Of a stretch of 64,000 nucleotides of DNA, positions 20,367 to 28,419 are shown piece after piece (positions within the stretch are counted from its first letter, which is position 1; each line of letters begins with the position of its first letter). A program made the translations under genes and the position numbers. The notes beneath the pieces were generated by a model. That model was given only the letters and a program-made list of their open reading frames with translations. It did not search any database and was not told where the DNA came from. The DNA lies in assembly GCA_947168045.1 (NCBI GenBank), contig CAMVKN010000004.1, positions 62,001 to 126,000 of the forward strand, read 5' to 3'. Origin of the DNA: an uncultured Prevotellaceae bacterium. Lineage in GTDB: Bacteria > Bacteroidota > Bacteroidia > Bacteroidales > Bacteroidaceae.

Positions 20367-20958
20367 TCAGTCGTATTCGTCCTCCCATGGTTCGAACTGC
20401 AGTTCCAGCTCCTTCCATGTGGGCTCGGGGGTGGGGTCTTTCCCGGCATCGTCGGCAGCGGCGTGCGACACGCCCAAGCCCATGAGGCGGATGGGGTGGG
20501 CACTGTCGTAGGTCACCTCGGCCATGAGCTGCTTGGAGAGCGAGAGTATCTGCTCCTTCGTGCGTAGCACCTGCTGGGTGGTGAGACTGCGGGTGACCTG
20601 ACGGAAGTCGGCAAACTTCACCTTCAGCGTCAGCGTGCGCCCCTCGAAGCCGCTCTTCTCCAGACGGCGCAGCAGCTCCTCCACGGTGTGGTAGAGCGCT
20701 ACGACGACGGCCGAGCGACGGTAGATGTCCTTCTCAAACGTCTGCTCACAGCTGACCGACTTGCGTTCCCACGATGCGATGACGGGCCGCTCGTCGATGC
20801 CGCGGGCGAAGTCGTAGAACACGTGCCCCATCTTGCCAAACTCCTGCTGCAGATGCGTCAGTGAGCAGCGGCGCAGGTCGGCCCCGGTGAAGATGCCCAT
20901 GCGGTGCATGTGCTCGGCCGTCTTGTGGCCCACGCCCCAGAAGCGAGTCACCTGCAGC
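20367..20958 (-). pseudogene. dinB: 5'-truncated copy of dinB (DNA polymerase IV C-terminal part)
   Basis: This encodes the last 194 residues of DinB, from TRFWGVGHK (helix-hairpin-helix region) to the end. It is identical in protein sequence to the complete gene at 55766-56932 up to HAAADD. The palm and fingers are missing, so it cannot be a polymerase. The tail here ends PWEDEYD and stop, which is probably the native DinB end, whereas the complete copy has a replaced tail. At 20958 the match stops inside CTGCAGC and continues into a broken GH28 gene. It may be transcribed from the upstream pectin genes, but no function is expected. Confidence 0.9.
20377..20958. repeat. Left copy of a 582-bp direct repeat (dinB 3' region)
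   Basis: Co-linear with 55821-56402 at a constant offset of 35,444 bp without net indels. Differences cluster in the last 70 bases of the gene. The two copies bracket the pectin locus in the same orientation, so recombination between them could excise or duplicate about 35.4 kb. Confidence 0.9.
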
Positions 20959-21202
20959 AGTCGATGTCGATGCCGTCGCGGTTGGTGTCGATGGTGACGT
21001 TGTCGATGGTGCCGATGTCGCAGCCCGTCGCAATGATGGCGAAGTGGCCACCGCGATAGATGGTGATGTCGCGGATGGTGACATGATCAAGGGACATACC
21101 ATCGCCATTTGCACCATAGTCGTGCACATTATAAACGCCATTAGCCTGTAAGCCAAGCAATACAAGCCATACACAAACGAGTAAAATACCATGTCTTTTC
21201 AT
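20948..21202 (-). pseudogene. Broken GH28 (polygalacturonase-like) gene fused to dinB sequence
   Basis: It starts with a signal peptide (MKRHGILLVCVWLVLLGL) and YNVHDYGANGDG, the N-terminus of GH28 pectinases. It then jumps directly to an internal strand region, FAIIATGCDIGTIDNVTIDT and NRDGIDIDCC. A large internal segment and the whole catalytic C-terminus are missing; GH28 enzymes are about 450 residues, here 84. The stop codon (TGA) is supplied by the dinB fragment. The ATG overlaps the stop of the GH2 gene (ATGA), so it was the last gene of that operon. It is inactive, but its presence shows the locus once targeted galacturonan or rhamnogalacturonan backbone. Confidence 0.85.
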
Positions 21203-23934
21203 TCTGCGATGTCTTTATATCTGAGTAAATAGGTATCATATTGGGTTTCGAAGGGGTGGAATGGAGCTGGGATATGCTGTGGGTGTATGAACATGCGGTT
21301 GAGCACATCTGGCTTTTCTTTTGCTTTGATATGATAACAGCGAAAAGTGGCACTCACAGGTCTGTCGCCCTTCTGCCATGCGGGGAAGTGTGTCTTGGCA
21401 AACTTCGGTCCCTGTCCGCTGACGGCTGCATTGACGGTGAGCACAATACCCCGGTCGGTCTGTTCGAAGTTCAGCGAGAGCGAGTCGCCGGTAATCAGGA
21501 GGCCGTTGCCCTCCTTGTCCGTCAGGTAGGCCGCATCAATGCCACTGTGGTTGCCCTCGAAATAAAGGTCATCCTTATGTTTCGCCCAGATGCCGTAGCG
21601 GTTGGCCTGATGGCGGCCGGGATAACTGGCAAAGGGGCCATAGCCAATCCATTGCACGCGGTCGATGCCGGAATGGAGTAGCCATGCCAGTCCCAGCTCT
21701 GACCGGAACACGTCGGCAGTGTCGGGGGTGAGTGTAAACGACACCTCTTCTCCACCGGCAATGGGACGGCGTTGAATGTCGGCCCTCACCTGATGATTGT
21801 CGACAGGCAGTAGGTACTTGTCAGGAAGACGCCCCTTTTGAGTGAGACGCTCACCCATGGTAGGCTTACGCCCCGTGCGAATCATTTCTTTTTCGACAGA
21901 CATCATTGCAGAGCCCTGACCCGTCCAGGCCATCTGCGGTTTGTTTAGCACGAACGACTGATGAAGGAACACACAGCCGTGGACATCCTCAATATCGAAC
22001 TGAAGGAGGCTGAGGCCATTTTGTCTGGGCAAAGGCAGGGTGTAAGACACGTTGCTACGTGGCGGGCAATCAGGACTGAAAGCACCGTGCATCACGGTGT
22101 CGCGGTCGTTGGTCAGCGTCCAATGGAAAGTGACATTATCTTTTAGGTTGAGGAAATCGTAGCGGTTCACAATCTTCAGCACCTCTCCATCGACACGCTC
22201 TACAAAAGCGCGGGCATAGTTGTGCTGCAACTCATAGTAGTTGGGCAGAGGTGTTCGGTCGGCATAGAGCAGTCCGTCGGTGCCTTTGTTGCCGTACATC
22301 TCAAAGCCACCGCCACCCGTTGTATAAACCTTCTCCTCATAGCCATAAATGCTCTTGGGGTGAATACCTCCCTCTCCAGTCGGAGAGGGGTTGGGAGCGA
22401 GGCTTATTCCCTGGTCTACCCACTCCCAGACGCTGCCACCGGCAATGGCGGGCGTGCGCTCAATGATTTCCCACTGACGGTCGTGGTCCTCCAATGAGAT
22501 ACCAAGCGTATGGCAGTACTCCGTAAAGATGACAGGGCGGTCGGCCCGCTGGTAGAAGTCACCAATCTGTGATGTCGAAGGGTAATGAGGTGCATAGACG
22601 TCAGCCACACGGGGGAAGTCATAATTAAACCTCCTGAAGTATGAGCCTACCTGCGGATAGCAGATAGGGCGAGAGGGGTCAAGGTCACGCTTCACATAGT
22701 CGCCAAGCCGGATGCAGATGTCTGTCAGCGGATTCTCGTTGCCAAGGCTCCAGATCAACACCGATGGATGGTTCTTGTCGCGGCGGATGGTAGCCTGTGC
22801 CCGCTGCTGCAACACGGGATAGAAGGTGGAGTCTGAGAGATACTTATCGCCATAGCCGAAGGGCACCTCATCGATGATATAGAAACCGAGCGAGTCAGCC
22901 AGTTCGTAGAAGCGCGGCTCACGCGGATAGTGCGACGTGCGGATATAGTTGACGGAGGCTTCCTTCATCAGCTGCATGTCGCGACGGATGCTGGCCTCGT
23001 CGATAACCTTCACCGTCACGGGGTCGGTGCTGTGCGAGGTCACACCTCGCAGTTTGATGGGCTGTCCGTTGAGTTTCAGAACGTTCCCGTCAATGGTCAG
23101 CTCGCGGAAGCCGAACTGATGCTCGAAGGTCTGCAGCGTCCTGCCTTTCTGCAGCAGCATTGTCTTCAGGGTATAGAGGTAAGGCGTCTCTGCCGTCCAC
23201 AGATGTGGGTGCTCCACTTGATGGGTGCCAACCAGGCGGCCCGCAGCATCGTAGATTTCATGCCTCACCTCTGTGCCCTTGCCAGCATTGGCAATTTCCG
23301 TATCGACCATCACCTCACCCGTATTCTTCGTCCGGATTGTCAAGTCGTTGATATGCGTCTTCGGCACGGCCATCAGCGTCACATCGCGGAAGATACCATT
23401 GGGAGCCCAGTCGTCATTATAGTCGAAATCGCTGCCTCTGAATTGTGAGATGATGCGGAGCGCCAGTTCTTGCGTCCCGGCCTTCTTGTTCACATAGGGG
23501 GTGATGTCGAAGATGGCGGTGTTATAGCCCGACCGCCATGACCCCACAGCCCTGCCATTGACCCACAGGTCGTAGCCATAGAGCACGCCGTCGAAGCGGA
23601 TGAAGACATGCTGCCCCCGCCATGTCTCTGGCATGGTGAATGTGGTGCGGTAATAGCCTGTCAGCGGCCGGGCCTTGTCGTAGCTGGGAGTGCAGAAGCC
23701 ATATTGTTCCCAGCAGCCGGGCACAGGAATCCTGCCCCACGTCTCATCGGCGGCAGGCACCGTCTGACTGTCTGCGATTCCTTCTATCACTTTCAGTTGC
23801 CACTCGCCGTTCAGACTCTTCTTCATCATGGGGTCGGTCACGGGCAACACACCTTGAAAAGCATCACTCACTTGGGCCTTCATGCCTGCGAAGAGAAGCA
23901 AGAGCCCCATCACGCTCACCAGCCTTTTCATCAT
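21199..23934 (-). CDS. GH2-family glycoside hydrolase (beta-galactosidase-like)
   Basis: 911 residues with signal peptide (MMKRLVSVMGLLLLFAG), so periplasmic. The order is a jelly-roll sugar-binding domain with GYYRTTF and YDLWVNGRAVG, an immunoglobulin-like domain, and a TIM barrel with the acid/base in WSLGNEN (Glu400). The nucleophile is in FTEYCHTLG (Glu472), and beta-sandwich domains follow. The usual GVNRHEHHP motif is replaced by GVTSHSTDP, so specificity may differ from LacZ. A REP-like palindrome adds an in-frame loop PNPSPTGEGG near residue 515. The start overlaps the stop of the DUF362 gene (TGATG), indicating coupling. Within the pectin locus it likely trims galactose or a related sugar from side chains. 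Confidence 0.85.
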   Translation of the reverse strand: MMKRLVSVMGLLLLFAGMKAQVSDAFQGVLPVTDPMMKKSLNGEWQLKVIEGIADSQTVPAADETWGRIPVPGCWEQYGFCTPSYDKARPLTGYYRTTFTMPETWRGQHVFIRFDGVLYGYDLWVNGRAVGSWRSGYNTAIFDITPYVNKKAGTQELALRIISQFRGSDFDYNDDWAPNGIFRDVTLMAVPKTHINDLTIRTKNTGEVMVDTEIANAGKGTEVRHEIYDAAGRLVGTHQVEHPHLWTAETPYLYTLKTMLLQKGRTLQTFEHQFGFRELTIDGNVLKLNGQPIKLRGVTSHSTDPVTVKVIDEASIRRDMQLMKEASVNYIRTSHYPREPRFYELADSLGFYIIDEVPFGYGDKYLSDSTFYPVLQQRAQATIRRDKNHPSVLIWSLGNENPLTDICIRLGDYVKRDLDPSRPICYPQVGSYFRRFNYDFPRVADVYAPHYPSTSQIGDFYQRADRPVIFTEYCHTLGISLEDHDRQWEIIERTPAIAGGSVWEWVDQGISLAPNPSPTGEGGIHPKSIYGYEEKVYTTGGGGFEMYGNKGTDGLLYADRTPLPNYYELQHNYARAFVERVDGEVLKIVNRYDFLNLKDNVTFHWTLTNDRDTVMHGAFSPDCPPRSNVSYTLPLPRQNGLSLLQFDIEDVHGCVFLHQSFVLNKPQMAWTGQGSAMMSVEKEMIRTGRKPTMGERLTQKGRLPDKYLLPVDNHQVRADIQRRPIAGGEEVSFTLTPDTADVFRSELGLAWLLHSGIDRVQWIGYGPFASYPGRHQANRYGIWAKHKDDLYFEGNHSGIDAAYLTDKEGNGLLITGDSLSLNFEQTDRGIVLTVNAAVSGQGPKFAKTHFPAWQKGDRPVSATFRCYHIKAKEKPDVLNRMFIHPQHIPAPFHPFETQYDTYLLRYKDIAE
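22370..22389. repeat. REP-like palindrome inside the GH2 coding region
   Basis: CCCTCTCC-AGTC-GGAGAGGG is a perfect 8-bp-arm hairpin in frame within GH2. Its flanks (AACCCCTCTCC and AAGCCTCGCTC on the other strand) match the paired elements at 33395-33520. Confidence 0.75.
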
Positions 23935-26066
23935 CAAAGCTTTTTGTATCTCAGATCCAACTTCCTGTACTGATGGTCACTGTTCCAGTGTTCAAAGAGC
24001 CCGAGCGACTGCTCCACAGGCTTGCCCTCCTGCTTGTAGACCGTGCCACTGGGGGCATGGGGCAGCGAGGCAGCCTCGCGCAGATATTCGTCGCAGTAGT
24101 TCAGCGAGCCGAACTCCGGCCACTCATTGATGATGATGTCCATGCCCACGGCATCACAGGCCACTTCATCCTGTGACACGATGATGGAGCAGGCCCAGTC
24201 GCCATTGAAGGGTTCCTTCATCCACCTGGGGTTGGGTGCGCCGTTCACGTCGCGCGAGCCATACGTGCCATCGATGAGGAAGAGCAGCGCCTTCTGCCCC
24301 ATGTGCTTATGGCTGAGCCAGTCCACGAAGGTCTTATACTGGGGTTTGCCGCTGCGTTTGTCCTGACTGACGTTGTTGTGGGCATTCTGCCGCCAGAGTA
24401 GGTTGATGTCCGTAGCACCATACCAGTTCTTGGCGGTCAGCGTCACACCAGGGCCGCTGTGTGTCTTGAGCAGGGCCGAGTTAATAAGATAGTCGGCATC
24501 TACGATACACTGGGCCAGGCCTCGTGCCATCTTGCCATTGTCGACGGAATAGGTAATCTGCTCAGGATAGTAGTTGCACTTCTCGCGCCCGTCGCCGCCG
24601 ATGTTGTCAATCATGCGCACCAAAGGGAACTCGCGGTGCACCTTATTATAGATGCTGTCGGTGATGGCACGGCTGGGTTCGCAGATGATGATGTCCTGCT
24701 GGCGCACGCCACCGTCGCGCACCATCGAGCGCACCAGGGCCAGTGTCACGAAGGGCGACGAGTTCAGTTCTATGGTGTCATGATGGGTGATGGCATTGTT
24801 CATATTCAGTTTGATGGCGATGCTCTCTCCTCTCTTATAGCCTCGATTGCCACGTCCGTGGGTTTTGTTAAAGTGCCTGAACAATGCCTGCCAGGCTTTC
24901 TTGGCCGTCGGCTCGCCCGTCAGCAGCATCACGGCCTCGGGTATCATGGCATCGGCCTTTGCCTGGTCGTTCCAGCGGTCTTCCACCCAGAGGCCGGTCT
25001 TGCCGTCCCACTGGGCCACGCCTGGCGCGTGAACCCAAGCCACGCGTCCCGGATGGATGCCCTTGCCCTCACCTATCGGCTCATTGGGGCCGACAAAGAG
25101 CTTGGGCTGTTGCGGGTTAAACTCACCAAAGAACAGCCTGTCGCGGTTGACGGGCTCGTCAAGCAGCTGGATGGTGGTCGACGGCCCCAGGTCGGGGTCT
25201 CTCCATGCCTTGAGCTGCCACACCAGGCGTCCGTCCTTGTCCACCTCTATAGCCTGCACGGGGGCGTTCGCCGTGTCCATCGGTTCTTTGTTCCACTCGT
25301 TATACCAGTTATTAATCAGGTGTCCGCCGTTCTTCAGACGCACGGTCTTCTGTGGCTGTGTCACACCATAGTCGGTGGTGTTCAGCTGCCACACGGTCTG
25401 CCCCTGACGGCTGAGCTCCTGAATAGTTCCCTTACGGCCCGTGACGAGCAGATGGCCCGTCTTCGGCAGCTCCTGCACGCTCCAGGGCAGCATGCCCGTC
25501 CAGCGGTCTACCTCCTTGCCGTCGCTCGTAAACTCGTGGATACAGCCCATGGCCATGTTGGCCACCAGCAGCGTACCTCTTGACGTGAGCCGGGCATTGC
25601 GGAACTGACCGTGCACCGACCCACGTTCGTTGACAGGCAGTTCAAACTCACGCACAATGCGACACTGTGGTATCTCCATCACCACCGCCTTGGCTGGCTT
25701 GCCATTCTGCACCATCACCACATGCGTGCGCCCGATAGGCTGGATGGTGTGAATCTCCGTTCCCTCCGGCGCCGCATAACTCCAGACGGTCTCTGAAGCC
25801 TGGGTCACCTCGGCCACGCCATACTGGTGAGCCACCAGCACATGTCCGTCGCTCATCAGCACGGCATCGCTGATTTCTCCCTTCTTCAACTGGTCTTGAT
25901 ATGCCCAGCTCAGCTGTCCGTCCCTGACTATGAACATGCGTCGCTGTTTGCTTTGTCCGGCATAAAAGAAGTCATGGCGTGCCAAGTCTGTGCTCACCTC
26001 TTGTGCTGAGCCGCCACACACCGCCGTCGCCATGAGGCTGAATGCAAAAAACAATCTCTTCATCAT
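23934..26066 (-). CDS. Propeller - DUF362 fusion protein, secreted
   Basis: About 710 residues. The start at 26066 (MMKRLFFAFSLMATAVCGG) is chosen because the -7 box at 26085-26092 lies over the longer reading frame's start at 26087. After the signal peptide comes a beta-propeller region (about 30-330) with repeated strands such as LMSDGHVLVAHQYGVAEV and TGRKGTIQELSRQGQTVWQL. The C-terminal half matches DUF362, with RGESIAIKLNMNN, YLINSALLKTHSGPGVTLTA and DEVACDAVGMDIIINEW. DUF362 is found in putative metal/Fe-S proteins, but here no ferredoxin cysteines are present. It heads the operon ending in GH2 and GH28. Its role in pectin use is unknown; a lyase or binding function is possible. Confidence 0.75.
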   Translation of the reverse strand: MMKRLFFAFSLMATAVCGGSAQEVSTDLARHDFFYAGQSKQRRMFIVRDGQLSWAYQDQLKKGEISDAVLMSDGHVLVAHQYGVAEVTQASETVWSYAAPEGTEIHTIQPIGRTHVVMVQNGKPAKAVVMEIPQCRIVREFELPVNERGSVHGQFRNARLTSRGTLLVANMAMGCIHEFTSDGKEVDRWTGMLPWSVQELPKTGHLLVTGRKGTIQELSRQGQTVWQLNTTDYGVTQPQKTVRLKNGGHLINNWYNEWNKEPMDTANAPVQAIEVDKDGRLVWQLKAWRDPDLGPSTTIQLLDEPVNRDRLFFGEFNPQQPKLFVGPNEPIGEGKGIHPGRVAWVHAPGVAQWDGKTGLWVEDRWNDQAKADAMIPEAVMLLTGEPTAKKAWQALFRHFNKTHGRGNRGYKRGESIAIKLNMNNAITHHDTIELNSSPFVTLALVRSMVRDGGVRQQDIIICEPSRAITDSIYNKVHREFPLVRMIDNIGGDGREKCNYYPEQITYSVDNGKMARGLAQCIVDADYLINSALLKTHSGPGVTLTAKNWYGATDINLLWRQNAHNNVSQDKRSGKPQYKTFVDWLSHKHMGQKALLFLIDGTYGSRDVNGAPNPRWMKEPFNGDWACSIIVSQDEVACDAVGMDIIINEWPEFGSLNYCDEYLREAASLPHAPSGTVYKQEGKPVEQSLGLFEHWNSDHQYRKLDLRYKKL

Positions 26067-26084
26067 TATTCGGTTTGTTGGGTG

Positions 26085-26092
26085 CAAAGATA
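26085..26092 (-). promoter_or_regulatory. -7 box for the DUF362-GH2-GH28 operon
   Basis: TATCTTTG on the minus strand, 18 bp upstream of the chosen ATG at 26066. This position rules out the upstream ATG at 26087 as the main start. Confidence 0.6.
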
Positions 26093-26203
26093 ATCATTTT
26101 TTTTAATAAAGGCCACATCTCCCGACGCAGCCTTTATATTCCTTACGATAAAACTAACTTTAGAAAACTAACCAAAATCTACTAACAATTAAAAATGAAT
26201 GTC

Positions 26204-28345
26204 TTAATAGCCAGGGTTCTGCCAAGCCTTCTTTTCAGCATCGCTCAGGTTTGAGCCGTCCTCGTTCTGGAGGGCGTCGATGAACTTCTGAGGGATGGGC
26301 CGATACATGTGTCGGTCTTGTACGTTGGGGGCAGCCTCGGGGTTGAATGCCTTGGCACGCTTTACCAGCAGGCCGGTGCGTGCCAACTCGTCCCAGCGAT
26401 TCCACTCGCCCAGTAACTCACGTGTGCGCTCATTGAAGATGAAGTTCAGCATGCGGTCATAGTCGCCTGAAGCGCCGATGGCGGCCAGCACAGCCTCGTC
26501 CTCGGCGGGCAGCTTGGTGTAGCTCTTGATCTGGAGGTCGGAAGCCGCGGTGGTCTCTTCAATGCCTGTCGAGAGATAATAGGTGTTAGTGTGGGTCATC
26601 GAAGCATAGTAGGCCTCGGTGTTGGAGAGCACCTTGCCTCCCTTGTTCTTATTCTTCTTGACCGAATTGGCAGCAGCCGTAGAGTTGTCCTCGATGCCTC
26701 CGTCAGCCTTCAGGAACGCCATGGAGCCGTCGGTGTAGTAGCCGCGGTCTTCGCCCTCCTTCCACTGTCCACGGGCACGCAGCACGTTCACGGTGTTGAT
26801 GGCCTCCTGGTACTGGCCCATGCGCACCTGTGCCTCTGCCTTCACGAGATAGGTCTCGCCTGTGCGGGCCATGATGACGTCGCGGTGGGCATCGCCCTTT
26901 TCGCCCGTGCGACTGCCGTCGGCCGTCTTGTTGATGCCACAGAACACGTTCGAGGTGGCTGTGTTGCCGCTCACGCCATAGTTGAAGAGCACATACCGTC
27001 CGTTCATGAAGGTCGGGAAGGCATTGGGCACCCATTTGCCCGTACGGGGATTGACGAAACTGTGGGCCACGCCACCACGTCCGAATGTGCCGTAAGGCTC
27101 GCCGTCGAAACGGTGGTCGTCTCTCTTATTGAGGATGAAGATGATGCCCTCGTCGCCTATGTCGGGCACTTGCTCAGCAGTGATTCCGTTCTCAGCCATC
27201 ACGTCGGCATCCTTCTTGGCGGCATTGTTCAGGCCATAGACAGTCTTGAAGGTCTTCCACATGCGGGCATCGTTCACGTTGTCGAATATAGAGTAGGTAT
27301 ACTCTGTAGGACGGCAACGCTGGAAGTCCATGCCACCGATGTACTGGCCACGCTGTACCCAGCCGCCTGAGAAGTTTGAGAACTGCGGGTCGAAGTAGTT
27401 GTAGGTACGGTTTCCGAAACGGCCCTGTGTGGTCTTGTCCTCGTTATGCTCGGCAGCCATCAGAATCTCCGACAGTCCTTCGTTGGGACAGTCTACGCCC
27501 GTCCACTTGGCATAGAGGTCCCAGTAGTCAGCAGCCAGTGGGCAGGCCTTAATCACCTCGTCGCAGAGCGTGACCACGCGCTGCAGGTCGGTATTCTTGT
27601 CGTATTTGCCAGCCCATGATGCGCAACGCTCCGACTGGCGGTACAACAGTGCCTTGGCCAGGAAGTGGGCAGCGGTGTACTTCGTCCAGGTGCCGTTGCC
27701 GCGCCATTTGTCGGTGGGCAGCATGTTGTAGGCTTGCTCCAGGTCGCTGATGACCAGGTTCAGCGTCTCCTCTTCGCTGGCACGCGTGTAGTTTTTCTTC
27801 ACGGTGCCGTTGGCGGGCTCAGTCTCGAGGGTTACGCCACCATACTGGCAAAACAGGCGATAGTAGTTGTAGCCACGCAGGAAGTGTGCCTCGCCTAATG
27901 CCTTGTTGCGGCTGGCTTCGTCCTTCACGTTGTTAGCCTTGCTGATAATCAGGTTGGCGGTGGAGATGCCATAGTACATCTGGTCCCACAGCGCCGACAC
28001 GGCAGGACAGTTCTTGTTGGCGGCACCTAAGGCGGGTGTACAGTCCAACGGATTCAGGCGGTTGTCGTAGGTGTTCCAAGGCTCCGACGTCAGATCGGCA
28101 CCATTAGTGAACTCGTCACAACCATAGAGGGTGATGCCATAGGCCCATTCGTAGCCGAAGTGCCAGCGAATGTTGCTATAGAGTCCGGCTGCCATAGAGA
28201 GGGCTCCTTCTGATGTCTCAAGCAGTGCATCCGTGTATTTGTGGCCTGCCTCTTCCTGAAGGAAGTCATCGCTACAAGAGGTCGTTCCTATAAGGGTAAG
28301 CACCGACAATGCCCCACAAGTTATTATGCTATTGATAGATTTCAT
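26204..28345 (-). CDS. SusD/RagB-family surface glycan-binding lipoprotein
   Basis: 713 residues with a lipoprotein signal (SINSIITCGALSVLTLIGTT, mature Cys24). The family layout is clear: a TPR-like helical scaffold with ALGEAHFLRGYNYYRLFCQYGG, a central variable region, and a C-terminal NFIFNERTRELLGEWNRWDELARTG segment typical of SusD. It is longer than the usual 500-600 residues, with an acidic/Lys-rich insertion near ANSVKKNKNKGG. It lies 74 bp downstream of the SusC gene and should form with it the outer-membrane import complex. Given the neighbours, the ligand is probably a rhamnogalacturonan or pectin oligosaccharide, which is inference. Confidence 0.95.
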   Translation of the reverse strand: MKSINSIITCGALSVLTLIGTTSCSDDFLQEEAGHKYTDALLETSEGALSMAAGLYSNIRWHFGYEWAYGITLYGCDEFTNGADLTSEPWNTYDNRLNPLDCTPALGAANKNCPAVSALWDQMYYGISTANLIISKANNVKDEASRNKALGEAHFLRGYNYYRLFCQYGGVTLETEPANGTVKKNYTRASEEETLNLVISDLEQAYNMLPTDKWRGNGTWTKYTAAHFLAKALLYRQSERCASWAGKYDKNTDLQRVVTLCDEVIKACPLAADYWDLYAKWTGVDCPNEGLSEILMAAEHNEDKTTQGRFGNRTYNYFDPQFSNFSGGWVQRGQYIGGMDFQRCRPTEYTYSIFDNVNDARMWKTFKTVYGLNNAAKKDADVMAENGITAEQVPDIGDEGIIFILNKRDDHRFDGEPYGTFGRGGVAHSFVNPRTGKWVPNAFPTFMNGRYVLFNYGVSGNTATSNVFCGINKTADGSRTGEKGDAHRDVIMARTGETYLVKAEAQVRMGQYQEAINTVNVLRARGQWKEGEDRGYYTDGSMAFLKADGGIEDNSTAAANSVKKNKNKGGKVLSNTEAYYASMTHTNTYYLSTGIEETTAASDLQIKSYTKLPAEDEAVLAAIGASGDYDRMLNFIFNERTRELLGEWNRWDELARTGLLVKRAKAFNPEAAPNVQDRHMYRPIPQKFIDALQNEDGSNLSDAEKKAWQNPGY

Positions 28346-28419
28346 ATTGCATTCAGTTTTTAATTCTTAACTCTAAAGTATCTAAACACTAAACTCTAAA
28401 CACTAAAACGCTCAACACT

